A stretch of DNA of 64,000 nucleotides, taken from the NCBI RefSeq assembly GCF_041051975.1, contig NZ_CP163435.1, positions 9,764,501 to 9,828,500 on the forward strand. The letters are read 5' to 3'. Both the position numbers and the translations under genes were made by a program. Below, in pieces: positions 31,955 to 42,371 of this stretch. Each line of letters begins with the position of its first letter. Position 1 is the stretch's first letter. A model generated the notes under the pieces. That model was not told the DNA's origin, did no database searches, and saw nothing but the letters and a program-made list of their open reading frames with translations. This DNA comes from Streptomyces sp. R21. GTDB lineage: Bacteria > Actinomycetota > Actinomycetes > Streptomycetales > Streptomycetaceae.

Positions 31955-32809
31955 ATGGCACGGAGTGAGAACGACGGCCGGTTGGGGGAGGAGTTCTTCA
32001 CCCCCGGAACCTCGTCCTTCACCGAGTTCCTGTCCGCCCACCGACCCGAGCTGCTGAGCACACGCCTGCCGCTCCCCGAGGGCGTTCGCAGCACGCCGGA
32101 CGATTTCCCGCACGGCACCACCGTCCTGGCGCTCTCCTACCGCGACGGCGTGATGATCGCTGGCGACCGGCGGGCCACCATGGGGAACCTGATCGCGCAG
32201 CGCGACCTGGAGAAGGTGCACCCCACGGACGACTACACCGCGGTGGCGTTCGCGGGCACCGTCGGCGTCGCGCTGGACATGGTGAAGCTCTTTCAGGTCG
32301 AGCTGACGCACTTCGAGAAGATCGAGGGCATCCCCATGACCCTCAACGCGAAGGCGAACCGGCTGGCCGGCATGATCCGGCAGAACCTGGAACAGGCCAT
32401 GCAGGGCCTGGTCGTGGTGCCCCTTCTCGTCGGATACGACGTCACGGCCCCCGAGGGTGAGAACGGCCGCATCTTCAGCTTCGACGTCACCGGCGGCCCC
32501 TACGAGAAGCCGGACTTCCATGCCGAGGGCTCCGGATCCCCGTACGCCCGGGGCGCGTTGAAGAAGCTCTTCCGCAAGGGGATGTCCCGGCGCGATGCGG
32601 CCCTGGCCGCGCTGCAGGCGCTCTACGACGCAGCCGACGACGACTCCGCCACCGGCGGCCCCGACATCAGCCGCCGGATCTTCCCGATCGTCTCGGTCAT
32701 CACGGAGGACGGTTTCGAGCGGCTGCCCGATGCGGAGGCGGAGGCACTCAGCCGGGAGATGGTCGAACAGCGCCACGACCAGCCGGACGGGCCGACCGCC
32801 ACTCCGTGA
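31955..32809 (+). CDS. prcB: Proteasome beta subunit, isolated paralogue
   Basis: A 284-residue proteasome beta subunit. A 54-residue propeptide (EEFFTPGTSSFTEFLSAHRPELL) ends at HG, with the catalytic Thr55 as mature Thr1. Asp71, Arg73 and Lys87 (mature 17, 19 and 33) are present, so it should be active. DSATGGPDISRRIFPIVSVIT is the usual end of the fold. The start follows GGGGGAGAGGC. Unlike the standard locus, no prcA, pup, dop or arc lies beside it, and the sequence differs clearly from housekeeping Streptomyces PrcB. It probably mixes with, or replaces, that subunit under special conditions. Confidence 0.92.
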   Translation: MARSENDGRLGEEFFTPGTSSFTEFLSAHRPELLSTRLPLPEGVRSTPDDFPHGTTVLALSYRDGVMIAGDRRATMGNLIAQRDLEKVHPTDDYTAVAFAGTVGVALDMVKLFQVELTHFEKIEGIPMTLNAKANRLAGMIRQNLEQAMQGLVVVPLLVGYDVTAPEGENGRIFSFDVTGGPYEKPDFHAEGSGSPYARGALKKLFRKGMSRRDAALAALQALYDAADDDSATGGPDISRRIFPIVSVITEDGFERLPDAEAEALSREMVEQRHDQPDGPTATP

Positions 32810-32860
32810 CCGGCCGCACTGCGGTGAGTTGGGGGTCTCGCGCTCGTGGCGTGAACGGCG

Positions 32861-33616
32861 TCAGGAACGAACCAGGAGCTGGAACTCGAACGCGTACCGG
32901 GACGCCCGGTAGACGTGGGTGCCGTACTCGACGGCGCGGCCCGTGTCGTCGTAGGCCGTGCGCTGCATGGTGAGCAGGGCGGCGCCCTCGACCTCGTCCA
33001 GGCGCCCGGCCTCCTGCACGGTGGCCGACCGGGCCCCGACGGACTGACGGGCACTGTGCAGGGTGATGCCGGCGGCGCGCATCAGGCGGTACAGGCCGCT
33101 CGACTCCAGCCGGGGCGTGTCCAGGCCGAGCAGCCCCGCGGGGACGTAGTTGGACAGGAAGGCCACCGGTTGGCCGTGGGTGAGCCGCAGCCGTTCGACG
33201 TGGTGGACGTCGTCGCCCTCGGCGAGGCCCAGCGCGGCTGCCACTTCGGCGGACGCCGTCTGGAGTTCATTGCGCAGCACCTGGGTGGTGGGACTCTGCC
33301 CGGCGGCCTCCAGGTCGTCGTAGAGGCTGCTCAGTTCGAGGGGGCGCTTGACCTGGCTGTGCACGACCTGGGTGCCGACGCCTCTGCGGCGTACCAGGAG
33401 CCCCTTGTCGACCAGGGACTGGATGGCCTGGCGGACGGTGGGCCGGGACAGGCCGAGCCGTCCGGCGAGCTCGATCTCGTTGCCCAGCAGGCTGCCCGGG
33501 GTGAGCGCACCGCGCCCGATCGCGGCCTCCAGCTGCTGGGCGAGCTGGTGGTAGAGCGGGACGGGGCTGCCCCGGTCGAGCGCGAAGTCGAGGCTCGCGT
33601 GGGCGGAGGTGGTCAT
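32861..33616 (-). CDS. GntR/HutC-family regulator of the inositol locus (IolR-like)
   Basis: A 251-residue regulator. The N-terminal winged helix is PVPLYHQLAQQLEAAIGRGALTPG ... ELAGRLGLSRPTVRQAIQSLVDKGLLVRRRGVGTQVV, followed by a UTRA ligand domain (VHHVERLRLTHGQPVAFLSNYVP). The start ATG 33616 is outside the promoter palindromes. It adjoins the inositol genes, as in other Streptomyces, and the TGACAGG half-site occurs both at its own promoter and at the divergent iol promoter, so it very likely represses inositol catabolism. Confidence 0.9.
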   Translation of the reverse strand: MTTSAHASLDFALDRGSPVPLYHQLAQQLEAAIGRGALTPGSLLGNEIELAGRLGLSRPTVRQAIQSLVDKGLLVRRRGVGTQVVHSQVKRPLELSSLYDDLEAAGQSPTTQVLRNELQTASAEVAAALGLAEGDDVHHVERLRLTHGQPVAFLSNYVPAGLLGLDTPRLESSGLYRLMRAAGITLHSARQSVGARSATVQEAGRLDEVEGAALLTMQRTAYDDTGRAVEYGTHVYRASRYAFEFQLLVRS

Positions 33617-33642
33617 GAGCCGAGCGTATCCGTCTGTCCGGT

Positions 33643-33660
33643 TGACAGGAAGGCCTGTCA
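33643..33660. promoter_or_regulatory. IolR-type operator (TGACAGG inverted repeat)
   Basis: TGACAGG-aagg-CCTGTCA is a perfect inverted repeat 27-44 bp upstream of the regulator start. The same half-site with one more T, TTGACAGG, appears twice at 40029-40036 and 40087-40094. Confidence 0.65.
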
Positions 33661-33664
33661 TTAC

Positions 33665-33678
33665 ATTGTCCGGACAAT
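33665..33678. promoter_or_regulatory. 14-bp palindrome ATTGTCCGGACAAT
   Basis: A perfect palindrome between the IolR-like gene and the iol operon terminator. It may be a second operator for the regulator's own promoter; its relation to the TGACAGG sites is unclear. Confidence 0.5.
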
Positions 33679-33692
33679 AATCCCGGCAAGGG

Positions 33693-33724
33693 GCGGCCGG
33701 TGCGGGGGAGAGCGCACCGGCCGC
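33693..33724 (-). terminator. Hairpin terminator of the iol operon
   Basis: GCGGCCGGTGCG (33693-33704) pairs perfectly with CGCACCGGCCGC (33713-33724) over an 8-nt loop, just beyond the mmsA stop at 33731. Confidence 0.75.
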
Positions 33725-33730
33725 CGGTCC

Positions 33731-35233
<1,503 letters not shown>

Positions 35234-35280
35234 GGTGCGGGGACCTTTCATGGGCAGGGGGAGCCGAGCGGGGCGGGGCG

Positions 35281-37155
35281 TCAGAGGTGGATGCGGCGGT
35301 CGGTGACCTGAACGTCGTACGCCTCGCGGGCGCTCACCGCGGCTTCGCGGGAGGCGACTTCGGCCACCGGCACGTCCCACCAGGCCTCTGCCGGAGGAGC
35401 GGTGGGCGTCGGGTCGGTCTCGACGTACACGCATGTCGGCCGGTCCGAGGCGCGGGCCTCGGCGAGCGCGTCGCGCAGTTCGCGCACGGTCTTGGCGCGC
35501 AGCACGTCCATGCCGAGGCTGGCCGCGTTGGCGGCGAGGTCCACCGGCAGCGGTGCGCCGCTGAACGTGCCGTCCGCGGCCCGGTAGCGGTAGGCGGTGC
35601 CGAAGCGCTCGCCGCCCACCGACTCGGACAGGCCGCCGATGGACGCGTAACCGTGGTTCTGGATCAGGACCAGGTTGACCGGCAGGCCCTCCTGGACCGC
35701 CGTGACGATCTCCGTCGGCATCATCAGATACGTGCCGTCGCCGACCAGCGACCACACGGGCGTGCCGGGGGCGGCCTGCTGGACGCCGATGCCTGCCGGG
35801 ATCTCGTAGCCCATGCAGGAGTAGCCGTACTCCAGGTGGTACTGGCGCGGGGAGCGGGCCCGCCACAGCTTGTGCAGGTCGCCCGGGAGTGATCCGGCCG
35901 CGTTGATGACCACGTCGTCGTCGCCCACGACCGCGTCCAGGGCGCCGAGCACCTGCGTCTGGGTGGGCACGGCGTGCTCGTCGTCCGCCCGGTAGGCGCG
36001 GTCCACGACCTCGTCCCAACGCGCCTTGCCCGCCCGGTACTCGGCCTCGTACTCCGCGCTCACGCGGTGACCGGACAGCGCCTGCGTGAGCGCTTCCAGA
36101 CCCGCCCGGGCATCGGCGACCAGCGTCCGGGCGGCGAGCTTGTGGGCGTCGAACGCGGTGATGTTGAGGTTGACGAAGCGGACCGACGGCTCGGCGAACA
36201 GCGTGTGGGAGGCGGTGGTGAAGTCGGTGTAGCGCGTACCGACGCCGATGATCAGGTCGGCGGTGCGGGCGAGCGCGTCGCTGACCGCGGTGCCGGTGTG
36301 GCCGATGCCGCCGAGGTCGCCGGGATGATCGTGGCGCAGCGAGCCCTTGCCGGCCTGGGTGGAGGCGACGGGGATGCCGGTCGCGTCCACCAGCGCTTTC
36401 AGCGCGTCCTCGGCCCGGCTGTGGTGGACACCGCCGCCCGCGACGATCAGCGGGCGTTCGGCGGTGCGGATCGCCAAGGCCGCCTCGGCGAGTTCGACCG
36501 GGTCGGGCACGGGGCGTCGTACGGTCCAGACGCGCTCGGCGAAGAACTCCTCCGGCCAGTCGTACGCCTCCGCCTGCACGTCCTGCGGCAGGGCGAGGGT
36601 GACGGCGCCGGTCTCGACCGGGTCGGCGAGCACCCGCATCGCCTGCAGCGCGGAGGGGATGAGCATCTCCGGGCGGGTGATCCGGTCGAAGTAGCGGGAG
36701 ACCGGCCGCAGTGTGTCGTTGACCGACACGTCGGCCTCCACCGGGTGTTCCAGCTGCTGGAGCAGCGGGTCCGCGGGGCGCGTGGCGAAGTAGTCGCCGG
36801 GCAGCAGCAGCACGGGGAGGCGGTTGATGGTGGCCAGCGCGGCGCCCGTGACGAGGTTGGTGGCCCCGGGGCCGATGGACGTGGTGACCGCCTGCGCGGA
36901 GAGCCGGTCGAGCTGGCGGGCGTAGCCGACGGCCGCGTGCACCATCGACTGCTCGTTGCGGCCCTGGTGGAACGGCATGGACTCCTCGCCGGCCTCCAGC
37001 AGCGCCTGGCCGAGGCCCGCGACGTTGCCGTGCCCGAAGATGCCCCAGGTGCCGGCGATCAGCCGCTGCCGTACGCCGTCGCGCTCGCTGTGCTGCGCGG
37101 ACAGGAAGCGCACCAGGGCCTGGGCGACGGTCAGACGGCGGGTGGTGGTGCTCAT
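35281..37155 (-). CDS. iolD: 3D-(3,5/4)-trihydroxycyclohexane-1,2-dione hydrolase
   Basis: A 624-residue ThDP-dependent enzyme. The N-terminal domain has IFGHGNVAGLGQALLEAG and the Glu-containing HQGRNEQSMVHAAVGYARQ. The C-terminal ThDP motif is VGDGTYLMMPTEIVTAVQEG ... LIQNHGY. It opens the inositol ring dione to 5-deoxy-glucuronate. The start overlaps the iolB stop (TGATG), so the two are translated together. Confidence 0.95.
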   Translation of the reverse strand: MSTTTRRLTVAQALVRFLSAQHSERDGVRQRLIAGTWGIFGHGNVAGLGQALLEAGEESMPFHQGRNEQSMVHAAVGYARQLDRLSAQAVTTSIGPGATNLVTGAALATINRLPVLLLPGDYFATRPADPLLQQLEHPVEADVSVNDTLRPVSRYFDRITRPEMLIPSALQAMRVLADPVETGAVTLALPQDVQAEAYDWPEEFFAERVWTVRRPVPDPVELAEAALAIRTAERPLIVAGGGVHHSRAEDALKALVDATGIPVASTQAGKGSLRHDHPGDLGGIGHTGTAVSDALARTADLIIGVGTRYTDFTTASHTLFAEPSVRFVNLNITAFDAHKLAARTLVADARAGLEALTQALSGHRVSAEYEAEYRAGKARWDEVVDRAYRADDEHAVPTQTQVLGALDAVVGDDDVVINAAGSLPGDLHKLWRARSPRQYHLEYGYSCMGYEIPAGIGVQQAAPGTPVWSLVGDGTYLMMPTEIVTAVQEGLPVNLVLIQNHGYASIGGLSESVGGERFGTAYRYRAADGTFSGAPLPVDLAANAASLGMDVLRAKTVRELRDALAEARASDRPTCVYVETDPTPTAPPAEAWWDVPVAEVASREAAVSAREAYDVQVTDRRIHL

Positions 37156-38039
37156 CAGGACTTCTCCGGGGCCGTGTAGAGGGGGAGTCGGGGGTCGACC
37201 GGCTGGCCCTGCCACGTGCCGCGGATCCAGCCGTGGTCGGGGTGGTCGCAGATCAGCCAGTCGCGCTCGGCGCCGGGACCCGCCATGACGTTGAGGTAGT
37301 ACATGTCGTGGCCGGGGACGGCCATCGACGGACCGTGCCAGCCGTCCGGGATGAGGACGCTGTCGCCGTCTCGGACCTCGGCCAGCACGTCGGTGCCCTG
37401 GCCGTGGCCGGAGGGGGAGACCCGCTGGTAGCCGAGGCCGGGCGTGCCCTCGTGGTCGGCGATCTCGAAGTAGTAGATCTCCTCCAGCTCGGACTCCTCG
37501 CCGGGCCGGTGCTCGTCGTGCTTGTGCGGCGGGAAGGAGGACCAGTTGCCGCCCGGCGTGATCACCTCGACGGCGATCAGCTGGTCGCACTCGAAGACCC
37601 CTGCGGCGCCGAAGTTGTTGACCTGGCGGGAGCAGTTTCCGGTGCCGCGCAGTTCGACGGGGACCGCGGAGGCGGGCTGGTGGCGTGCGGGCAGCCGCCG
37701 GGTGCAGCGGGCGCCGGTGAGTGCGAAGCGTCCGCCGTCGCGGGAGGCGAGGGAGACCTGGGCGTCGCGCGGCACGTACACGAAGTCGCTGACCGAAGTG
37801 AAGACACTCCTGCGCCCAGCCAGCCGGAAGGTCTTGCCTTCGACGGCGACCGTGCAGGACCCCGCGAGCGGCAGCACGATCCACTCGCTGTCCCCGGTGT
37901 CGAAGGAGTGCCAGCCGCCCGGGGGCAGTTCGAGCACGCGCAGGCTGGAGTGGCCCCAGCCGGCCGACTCGGGGGAGATGTCCACCGCGTAGGGGCCGGC
38001 CGCCGCCTTTCCGGCGGGCAGGTGGTGCGTGGTCGTCAT
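37155..38039 (-). CDS. iolB: 5-deoxy-glucuronate isomerase
   Basis: A 294-residue bicupin of the KduI/IolB family. GWGHSSLRVLELPPGGWHSFDTGDSEWIVLPLAG marks the first cupin and FPPHKHDEHRPGEESELEEIYYFEI the second, with the His/Glu metal ligands. It converts 5-deoxy-glucuronate to 2-deoxy-5-ke-to-gluconate. It sits between the aldolase-like gene and iolD; its stop overlaps the iolD start. Confidence 0.95.
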   Translation of the reverse strand: MTTTHHLPAGKAAAGPYAVDISPESAGWGHSSLRVLELPPGGWHSFDTGDSEWIVLPLAGSCTVAVEGKTFRLAGRRSVFTSVSDFVYVPRDAQVSLASRDGGRFALTGARCTRRLPARHQPASAVPVELRGTGNCSRQVNNFGAAGVFECDQLIAVEVITPGGNWSSFPPHKHDEHRPGEESELEEIYYFEIADHEGTPGLGYQRVSPSGHGQGTDVLAEVRDGDSVLIPDGWHGPSMAVPGHDMYYLNVMAGPGAERDWLICDHPDHGWIRGTWQGQPVDPRLPLYTAPEKS

Positions 38040-38075
38040 GATGCCCTTCCTCGAAAACCTTCCGTGGCCGTGGTG

Positions 38076-38954
38076 TCAGAGCAGGCCGACCGCGGTGTCC
38101 ACCGCGGTCTCCACGCTGCCCTCGGCGGGGTACAGGAGCGAGCGGCCCACGACCATGCCCTGGACGGTGGGCAGCCGCAGTGCCTTGCGCCATTTTTCGT
38201 ACGCGCCTTCTTGGTCCGCGCCGACCTCGCCGCCCAGCAGCACGGTGGGCAGGGTGGAGGTCTCCAGGACCTCGGCCATGTCGTCGGCGTCCTCGGTGAC
38301 CGGCAGCTTGAGCCAGGTGTAGGCGGAGGTGCCCGCGAGGCCCGAGGCGATGGCGATGGAGCGGCTGACGGCCTCGGCGCTCAGGTCGTTGCGGACGGTT
38401 CCGTCCACCCGGCGCGAGATGAACGGCTCGACGAAGACGGGCAGTCGGCGCGCGGCCATGTCGTCGATCGCACGGGCCGTGGACTCCAGGGTCTTGAGCG
38501 AGCCGCGGTCCTCGTAGTCGAGGCGCAGCAGCAGCTTGCCCGCGTCGAAGCGCAGCCGCTTCATGTCCTCTGCGCGGTGCCCGGTGAAGCGGTCGTCCAT
38601 CTCGAAGGAGGCTCCGGCCAGGCCGCCGCGGTTCATCGAGCCCATGACGACCTTGTTCTCCAGTACGCCGAGAAGCAGCAGGTCTTCGAGAATGTCCGCG
38701 GTGGCCAGCACCCCGTCCACGCCGGGCCGCGACAGCGCGACGCACAGGCGCTCCAGCAGGTCGGCGCGGTTGGCCATGGCGAGCCGCCGGCCGCCCACGC
38801 CGAGGGCGCCGCGTGCCGGGTGGTCGGCGGCCACGATCATGAGGCGGCCGCTGTCGCCGATCAGCGGGCGGCGGGTGCGGCGCTCGGCCGCTTCGGCGAC
38901 GGCCTCGGGGTGCCGGGCGCGCACCGCGGCGAGGTCGGGGATGCTGATGGTCAA
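38076..38954 (-). CDS. Aldolase-type (beta/alpha)8 protein of the inositol operon
   Basis: A 292-residue protein of the Cgl0159/deoxyribose-phosphate-aldolase-like family. LMIVAADHPARGALGVG, MGSMNRGGLAGASFEMDDRFTGH and YTWLKLPVTEDADDMAEVLETSTLPTVLLGGE match, with a Lys in the WLKLP strand as the possible Schiff-base residue. In this position it most likely cleaves 2-deoxy-5-keto-gluconate-6-phosphate to malonic semialdehyde and dihydroxyacetone phosphate, taking the IolJ role. Between iolC and iolB with short gaps. Confidence 0.82.
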   Translation of the reverse strand: MTISIPDLAAVRARHPEAVAEAAERRTRRPLIGDSGRLMIVAADHPARGALGVGGRRLAMANRADLLERLCVALSRPGVDGVLATADILEDLLLLGVLENKVVMGSMNRGGLAGASFEMDDRFTGHRAEDMKRLRFDAGKLLLRLDYEDRGSLKTLESTARAIDDMAARRLPVFVEPFISRRVDGTVRNDLSAEAVSRSIAIASGLAGTSAYTWLKLPVTEDADDMAEVLETSTLPTVLLGGEVGADQEGAYEKWRKALRLPTVQGMVVGRSLLYPAEGSVETAVDTAVGLL

Positions 38955-38980
38955 GACGAGCTCCGTTCAGGGGGGCGGGG

Positions 38981-39937
38981 TCAGCCGCGCGCGACGAGGT
39001 CCGCGACTTCGTCCGGGGTGGGCATCGCGGAGGAGCAGGCGAGGCGGGAGGCGACGAGGGCGCCGGCGGCGTTGGCGTACCGCATGGTCTTCTCCAGCTC
39101 CCAGCCGGACAGCAGCCCGTGGCAGAGGGAGCCGCCGAACGCGTCGCCCGCGCCGAGGCCGTTGACGACCTCCACCGGCATCGGCGGCACCTCGGCGCTC
39201 GTTCCGTCGCGGTGCACGGCGAGCACTCCCTTGGGGCCCTGCTTGACGACGGCCAGTTCGACACCTGCCTCCAGCAGGGCCTCGGCGCAGGCGCGAGGTT
39301 CGCGTACGCCAGTGGCGATCTCGCACTCGTCGAGGTTGCCGACCGCGACGGTGACGTGGCGCAGCGCCTCGGCGTAGTACGGGCGGGCGGCCTCCGGGTC
39401 CTGCCAGAACATCGGGCGCCAGTCGAGGTCGAAGACGGTGGTGCCCGCCTTGGCGCGCGCCTTGAGGGCGGCCAGCGTGGCGGAGCGGCTGGGCTCTTCG
39501 CTCAGGCCGGTGCCGGTGATCCAGAAGATGCGGGCGGCGCGGATGGCGAAGAAGTCCAGCTCGTCGGTGCGGATCTCCAGGTCCGGGGCCTTGGGCCGCC
39601 GGTAGAAGTACAGCGGGAAGTCGTCCGGCGGGAAGATCTCGCAGAACGTGATCGGCGTCGGGTAGGCGTCGACCGGGGTGACGAAGCGGTCGTCGACGCC
39701 GAACTCCTTGAGTTCCTGGTGCAGATACGTGCCGAACGGATCGTCGCCGGTCCGGGTGATCACCGCGGTGGAGCGGCCGAGGCGCGCGGCGGCCACCGCG
39801 ACGTTGGCGGCGGAGCCGCCGAGGAACTTTCCGAACGACTCGACCTGCGCCAGCGGGACGCCCGTCTGGAGCGGATAGAGGTCGACACCGATGCGTCCCA
39901 TGGTGATCAGGTCGAAGGGTTCAGCGGACTCGGGCAT
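38981..39937 (-). CDS. iolC: 5-dehydro-2-deoxygluconokinase
   Basis: A 318-residue PfkB-family sugar kinase. FLGGSAANVAVAAARLGRSTAVITRTGDDPFG is the substrate/lid region. The C-terminal VNGLGAGDAFGGSLCHGLL carries the anion hole and catalytic Asp. It phosphorylates 2-deoxy-5-keto-gluconate. It is the first gene of the minus-strand operon, preceded by a divergent promoter with TTGACAGG sites. Confidence 0.95.
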   Translation of the reverse strand: MPESAEPFDLITMGRIGVDLYPLQTGVPLAQVESFGKFLGGSAANVAVAAARLGRSTAVITRTGDDPFGTYLHQELKEFGVDDRFVTPVDAYPTPITFCEIFPPDDFPLYFYRRPKAPDLEIRTDELDFFAIRAARIFWITGTGLSEEPSRSATLAALKARAKAGTTVFDLDWRPMFWQDPEAARPYYAEALRHVTVAVGNLDECEIATGVREPRACAEALLEAGVELAVVKQGPKGVLAVHRDGTSAEVPPMPVEVVNGLGAGDAFGGSLCHGLLSGWELEKTMRYANAAGALVASRLACSSAMPTPDEVADLVARG

Positions 39938-40026
39938 GAGCGTCGCTCCTCAAGCGGGGGATGCGGGCACCCCGGGGCCCAATGGGCCTGGTGCGGTGCT
40001 AACAGGTGTAGGGCTCGGAGCGATGT

Positions 40027-40094
40027 CCTGTCAATGGTTTGTACTGACATTCTGACCTGCTAGTGAAATGATGTCTTAACAAACTATTGACAGG
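40027..40094. promoter_or_regulatory. Divergent iol promoter-operator region
   Basis: A 16-bp arm CCTGTCAATGGTTTGT (40027-40042) faces ACAAACTATTGACAGG (40079-40094), one mismatch apart. Each arm includes an outward TTGACA that can serve as -35 (minus-strand TACACC at 40010-40005, plus-strand weak -10 near 40111). A repressor bound to TTGACAGG would block both promoters. This accounts for the 39938-40268 gap. Confidence 0.7.
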
Positions 40095-40268
40095 TGGAGC
40101 CGTCAGGGACTTGTATCCCATCCCAACGAACCAGCCGCGTCGTCGGCCCGACGAACCGGCCGTGTCATCGCCACCCGGCCCGGGCTCCCTGCTCAGGCCC
40201 CCATCTGGGCCCTGGGCCCGGAACCCCCCGCTCCCTTTCCCCCCGTAGCACAGTGAGGTGCAGGAAAG

Positions 40269-41288
40269 ATGGACCGCACGCTTCAGCCCCGTTCTCGCAG
40301 AATCGCCCCCCTCGTCGCGGCGGCCGCAGCCTCCGTGCTGCTCGTCGCCGGCTGCTCCAGCAGCGGCGGCGGCAAGAAGGCCGAGGAAGCCGCGGACGGC
40401 ACCTCCGCGGGCAAGGCCACCACCGCCCGCATGACGGTCGCGATGGTGACCCACGCGCCGCCCGGGGACACCTTCTGGGACACGGTCCGCAAGGGCGCCC
40501 AGGCGGCGGCCGCCAAGGACAACATCAAGCTGATCTACTCCAACGACGCGAACGCGGGAAACCAGGCCAACCTCGTCCAGAACGCGATCGACCAGAAGGT
40601 CGACGGCATCGCGATCACGCTGGCCAAGCCGGACGCGATGAAGGACGTCGTGGGCAAGGCGAGGGCGGCCGGGATACCCGTGGTCGGCCTCAACTCGGGC
40701 CTGAGCGACTGGAAGTCCCTCGGCCTGATGGAGTTCTTCGGCCAGGACGAGAGCGTGGCGGGCGAGGCGTTCGGCAAGAAGCTGAACGCGACCGGCGCCA
40801 AGAAGATCGCCTGCGTCATCCACGAGCAGGGCAACGTCGGCCTCACCCAGCGCTGCAACGGCGTGAAGAAGACGTTCAAGGGCACCACCGAGACCCTCTA
40901 CGTCAACGGCACCGACATGCCGTCGGTGAAGTCGACCATCACGGCCAAGCTCAAGCAGGACAGCGGCATCGACCACGTGGTCACGCTGGGCGCCCCGATC
41001 GCACTGACCGCCGTGCAGTCCGTGAGCGACGCGGGCAGCAAGGCCAAGGTCGCCACCTTCGACCTCAACAAGGAACTGGTGAAGGCCGTCCAGGCAGGCA
41101 CCATCGAGTTCGCCGTCGACCAGCAGCCCTACCTCCAGGGCTACTTGGCGGTCGACTCCCTGTGGCTCTACAAGAACAACGGCAACTACAGCGGTGGCGG
41201 TGAGCAGCCGGTGCTGACCGGCCCGGCCTTCGTCGACAAGAGCAACGCCGACACGGTCGCCAAGTTCGCCGCGAAGGGCACCCGGTGA
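40269..41288 (+). CDS. Sugar (inositol) ABC transporter substrate-binding lipoprotein
   Basis: A 339-residue protein. The N-terminal signal ends with the lipobox LLVAGC, lipid-anchored at Cys29. The mature part is a type I periplasmic-binding protein of the ribose group: VAMVTHAPPGDTFWDTVRKGAQAAAAK, NAIDQKVDGIAITLAKP and GIPVVGLNSG. AGGAAAG lies just before the ATG. Its position against iolC and shared operators suggest it binds myo-inositol. The stop overlaps the permease start. Confidence 0.92.
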   Translation: MDRTLQPRSRRIAPLVAAAAASVLLVAGCSSSGGGKKAEEAADGTSAGKATTARMTVAMVTHAPPGDTFWDTVRKGAQAAAAKDNIKLIYSNDANAGNQANLVQNAIDQKVDGIAITLAKPDAMKDVVGKARAAGIPVVGLNSGLSDWKSLGLMEFFGQDESVAGEAFGKKLNATGAKKIACVIHEQGNVGLTQRCNGVKKTFKGTTETLYVNGTDMPSVKSTITAKLKQDSGIDHVVTLGAPIALTAVQSVSDAGSKAKVATFDLNKELVKAVQAGTIEFAVDQQPYLQGYLAVDSLWLYKNNGNYSGGGEQPVLTGPAFVDKSNADTVAKFAAKGTR

Positions 41289-42367
41289 TCTCCATGTCCC
41301 AAGCAACGGCCCCGGCGGCGAGTTCCTCGTCGCCGGCCCCGCCGGCCGCCGAGAAGGACGGCAGGACCGCCCATCAGTCCCTCAGCCGCAGGCTGCTCGC
41401 CCGCCCCGAGGTCGGCGCACTGATCGCGGCCGCGGGCGTCTACGTCTTCTTCTTCGTGGCGGCGCCCACCTTCCGCGACGCGAGCGCCCTGTCCACCGTG
41501 CTCTACCAGGCCTCCGTGATGGGCATCATGGCTGTTCCGGTGGCCCTGCTGATGATCGGCGGCGAGTTCGACCTCTCGGCCGGCGTCGCGGTCACCACCT
41601 CCGCGCTCACCGCCGCCATCCTCAGCTTCCAGCTGTCGATGAACGTGTGGACCGGCGTCTTCGTCGCCCTGATCGCCTCCCTCGCGGTCGGCGCGTTCAA
41701 CGGCTGGCTGCTGATCAAGACCGGACTGCCCAGCTTCCTGGTCACCCTCGGGTCGTTCCTGGTCCTCCAGGGCGCGAACCTCGCCGTCACCAAGATCTTC
41801 ACCGGCAACGTCGCCAGCGACTCGATCAGCGACATGGACGGCTTCGACCAGGCCAAGAAGATCTTCGCCTCCGACTTCAGCATCGGCGGAGTCAGCTTCA
41901 AGATCACCATCGTCTACTGGCTGGTCTTCGCGGCGATCGCCACCTGGCTGCTGCTGCGCACCAAGTTCGGCAACTGGATCTTCGCGGTCGGCGGGAACAA
42001 GGACAGCGCCCGCGCGGTGGGCGTCCCCGTCAACTTCACCAAGATCGCGCTGTTCATGGGCGTCGGCGCGGGCGCCTGGTTCGTCGGCATGCACCTGCTG
42101 TTCTCGTTCAACACCGTGCAGTCCGGCGAGGGCGTCGGCAACGAGTTCCTGTACATCATCGCCGCGGTGATCGGCGGCTGCCTGCTCACCGGCGGCTACG
42201 GCTCGGCGATCGGCCCGGTCATCGGCGCCTTCATCTTCGGCATGGTCTCCCAGGGCATCGTCTACGCCAACTGGAACCCGGACTGGTTCAAGGCCTTCCT
42301 CGGCGTGATGCTCCTCGTCGCCGCCCTCGTCAATCTGTGGGTCCGCCGCCAGGCGACCCGGAGGTGA
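41285..42367 (+). CDS. ABC transporter permease (ribose/inositol type)
   Basis: A 360-residue membrane protein of the RbsC/AraH family, eight to ten helices. GIMAVPVALLMIGGEFDLSAGVAVTTSA and FNGWLLIKTGLPSFLVTLGSFLVLQG are the conserved EFDLSAG and substrate-gate regions. GTG 41285 overlaps the binding-protein stop. It forms the channel of the inositol importer with the neighbouring ATPase. Confidence 0.92.
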   Translation: MISMSQATAPAASSSSPAPPAAEKDGRTAHQSLSRRLLARPEVGALIAAAGVYVFFFVAAPTFRDASALSTVLYQASVMGIMAVPVALLMIGGEFDLSAGVAVTTSALTAAILSFQLSMNVWTGVFVALIASLAVGAFNGWLLIKTGLPSFLVTLGSFLVLQGANLAVTKIFTGNVASDSISDMDGFDQAKKIFASDFSIGGVSFKITIVYWLVFAAIATWLLLRTKFGNWIFAVGGNKDSARAVGVPVNFTKIALFMGVGAGAWFVGMHLLFSFNTVQSGEGVGNEFLYIIAAVIGGCLLTGGYGSAIGPVIGAFIFGMVSQGIVYANWNPDWFKAFLGVMLLVAALVNLWVRRQATRR

Positions 42368-42371
42368 TCGC

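Noticed and set aside
35281..39264. An open frame of over 1300 codons across several iol genes.
   Set aside because: It is an artefact of high GC, where stops are rare in shadow frames. The first ~700 codons have no family match and its last part is simply iolD, which has its own start at 37155.
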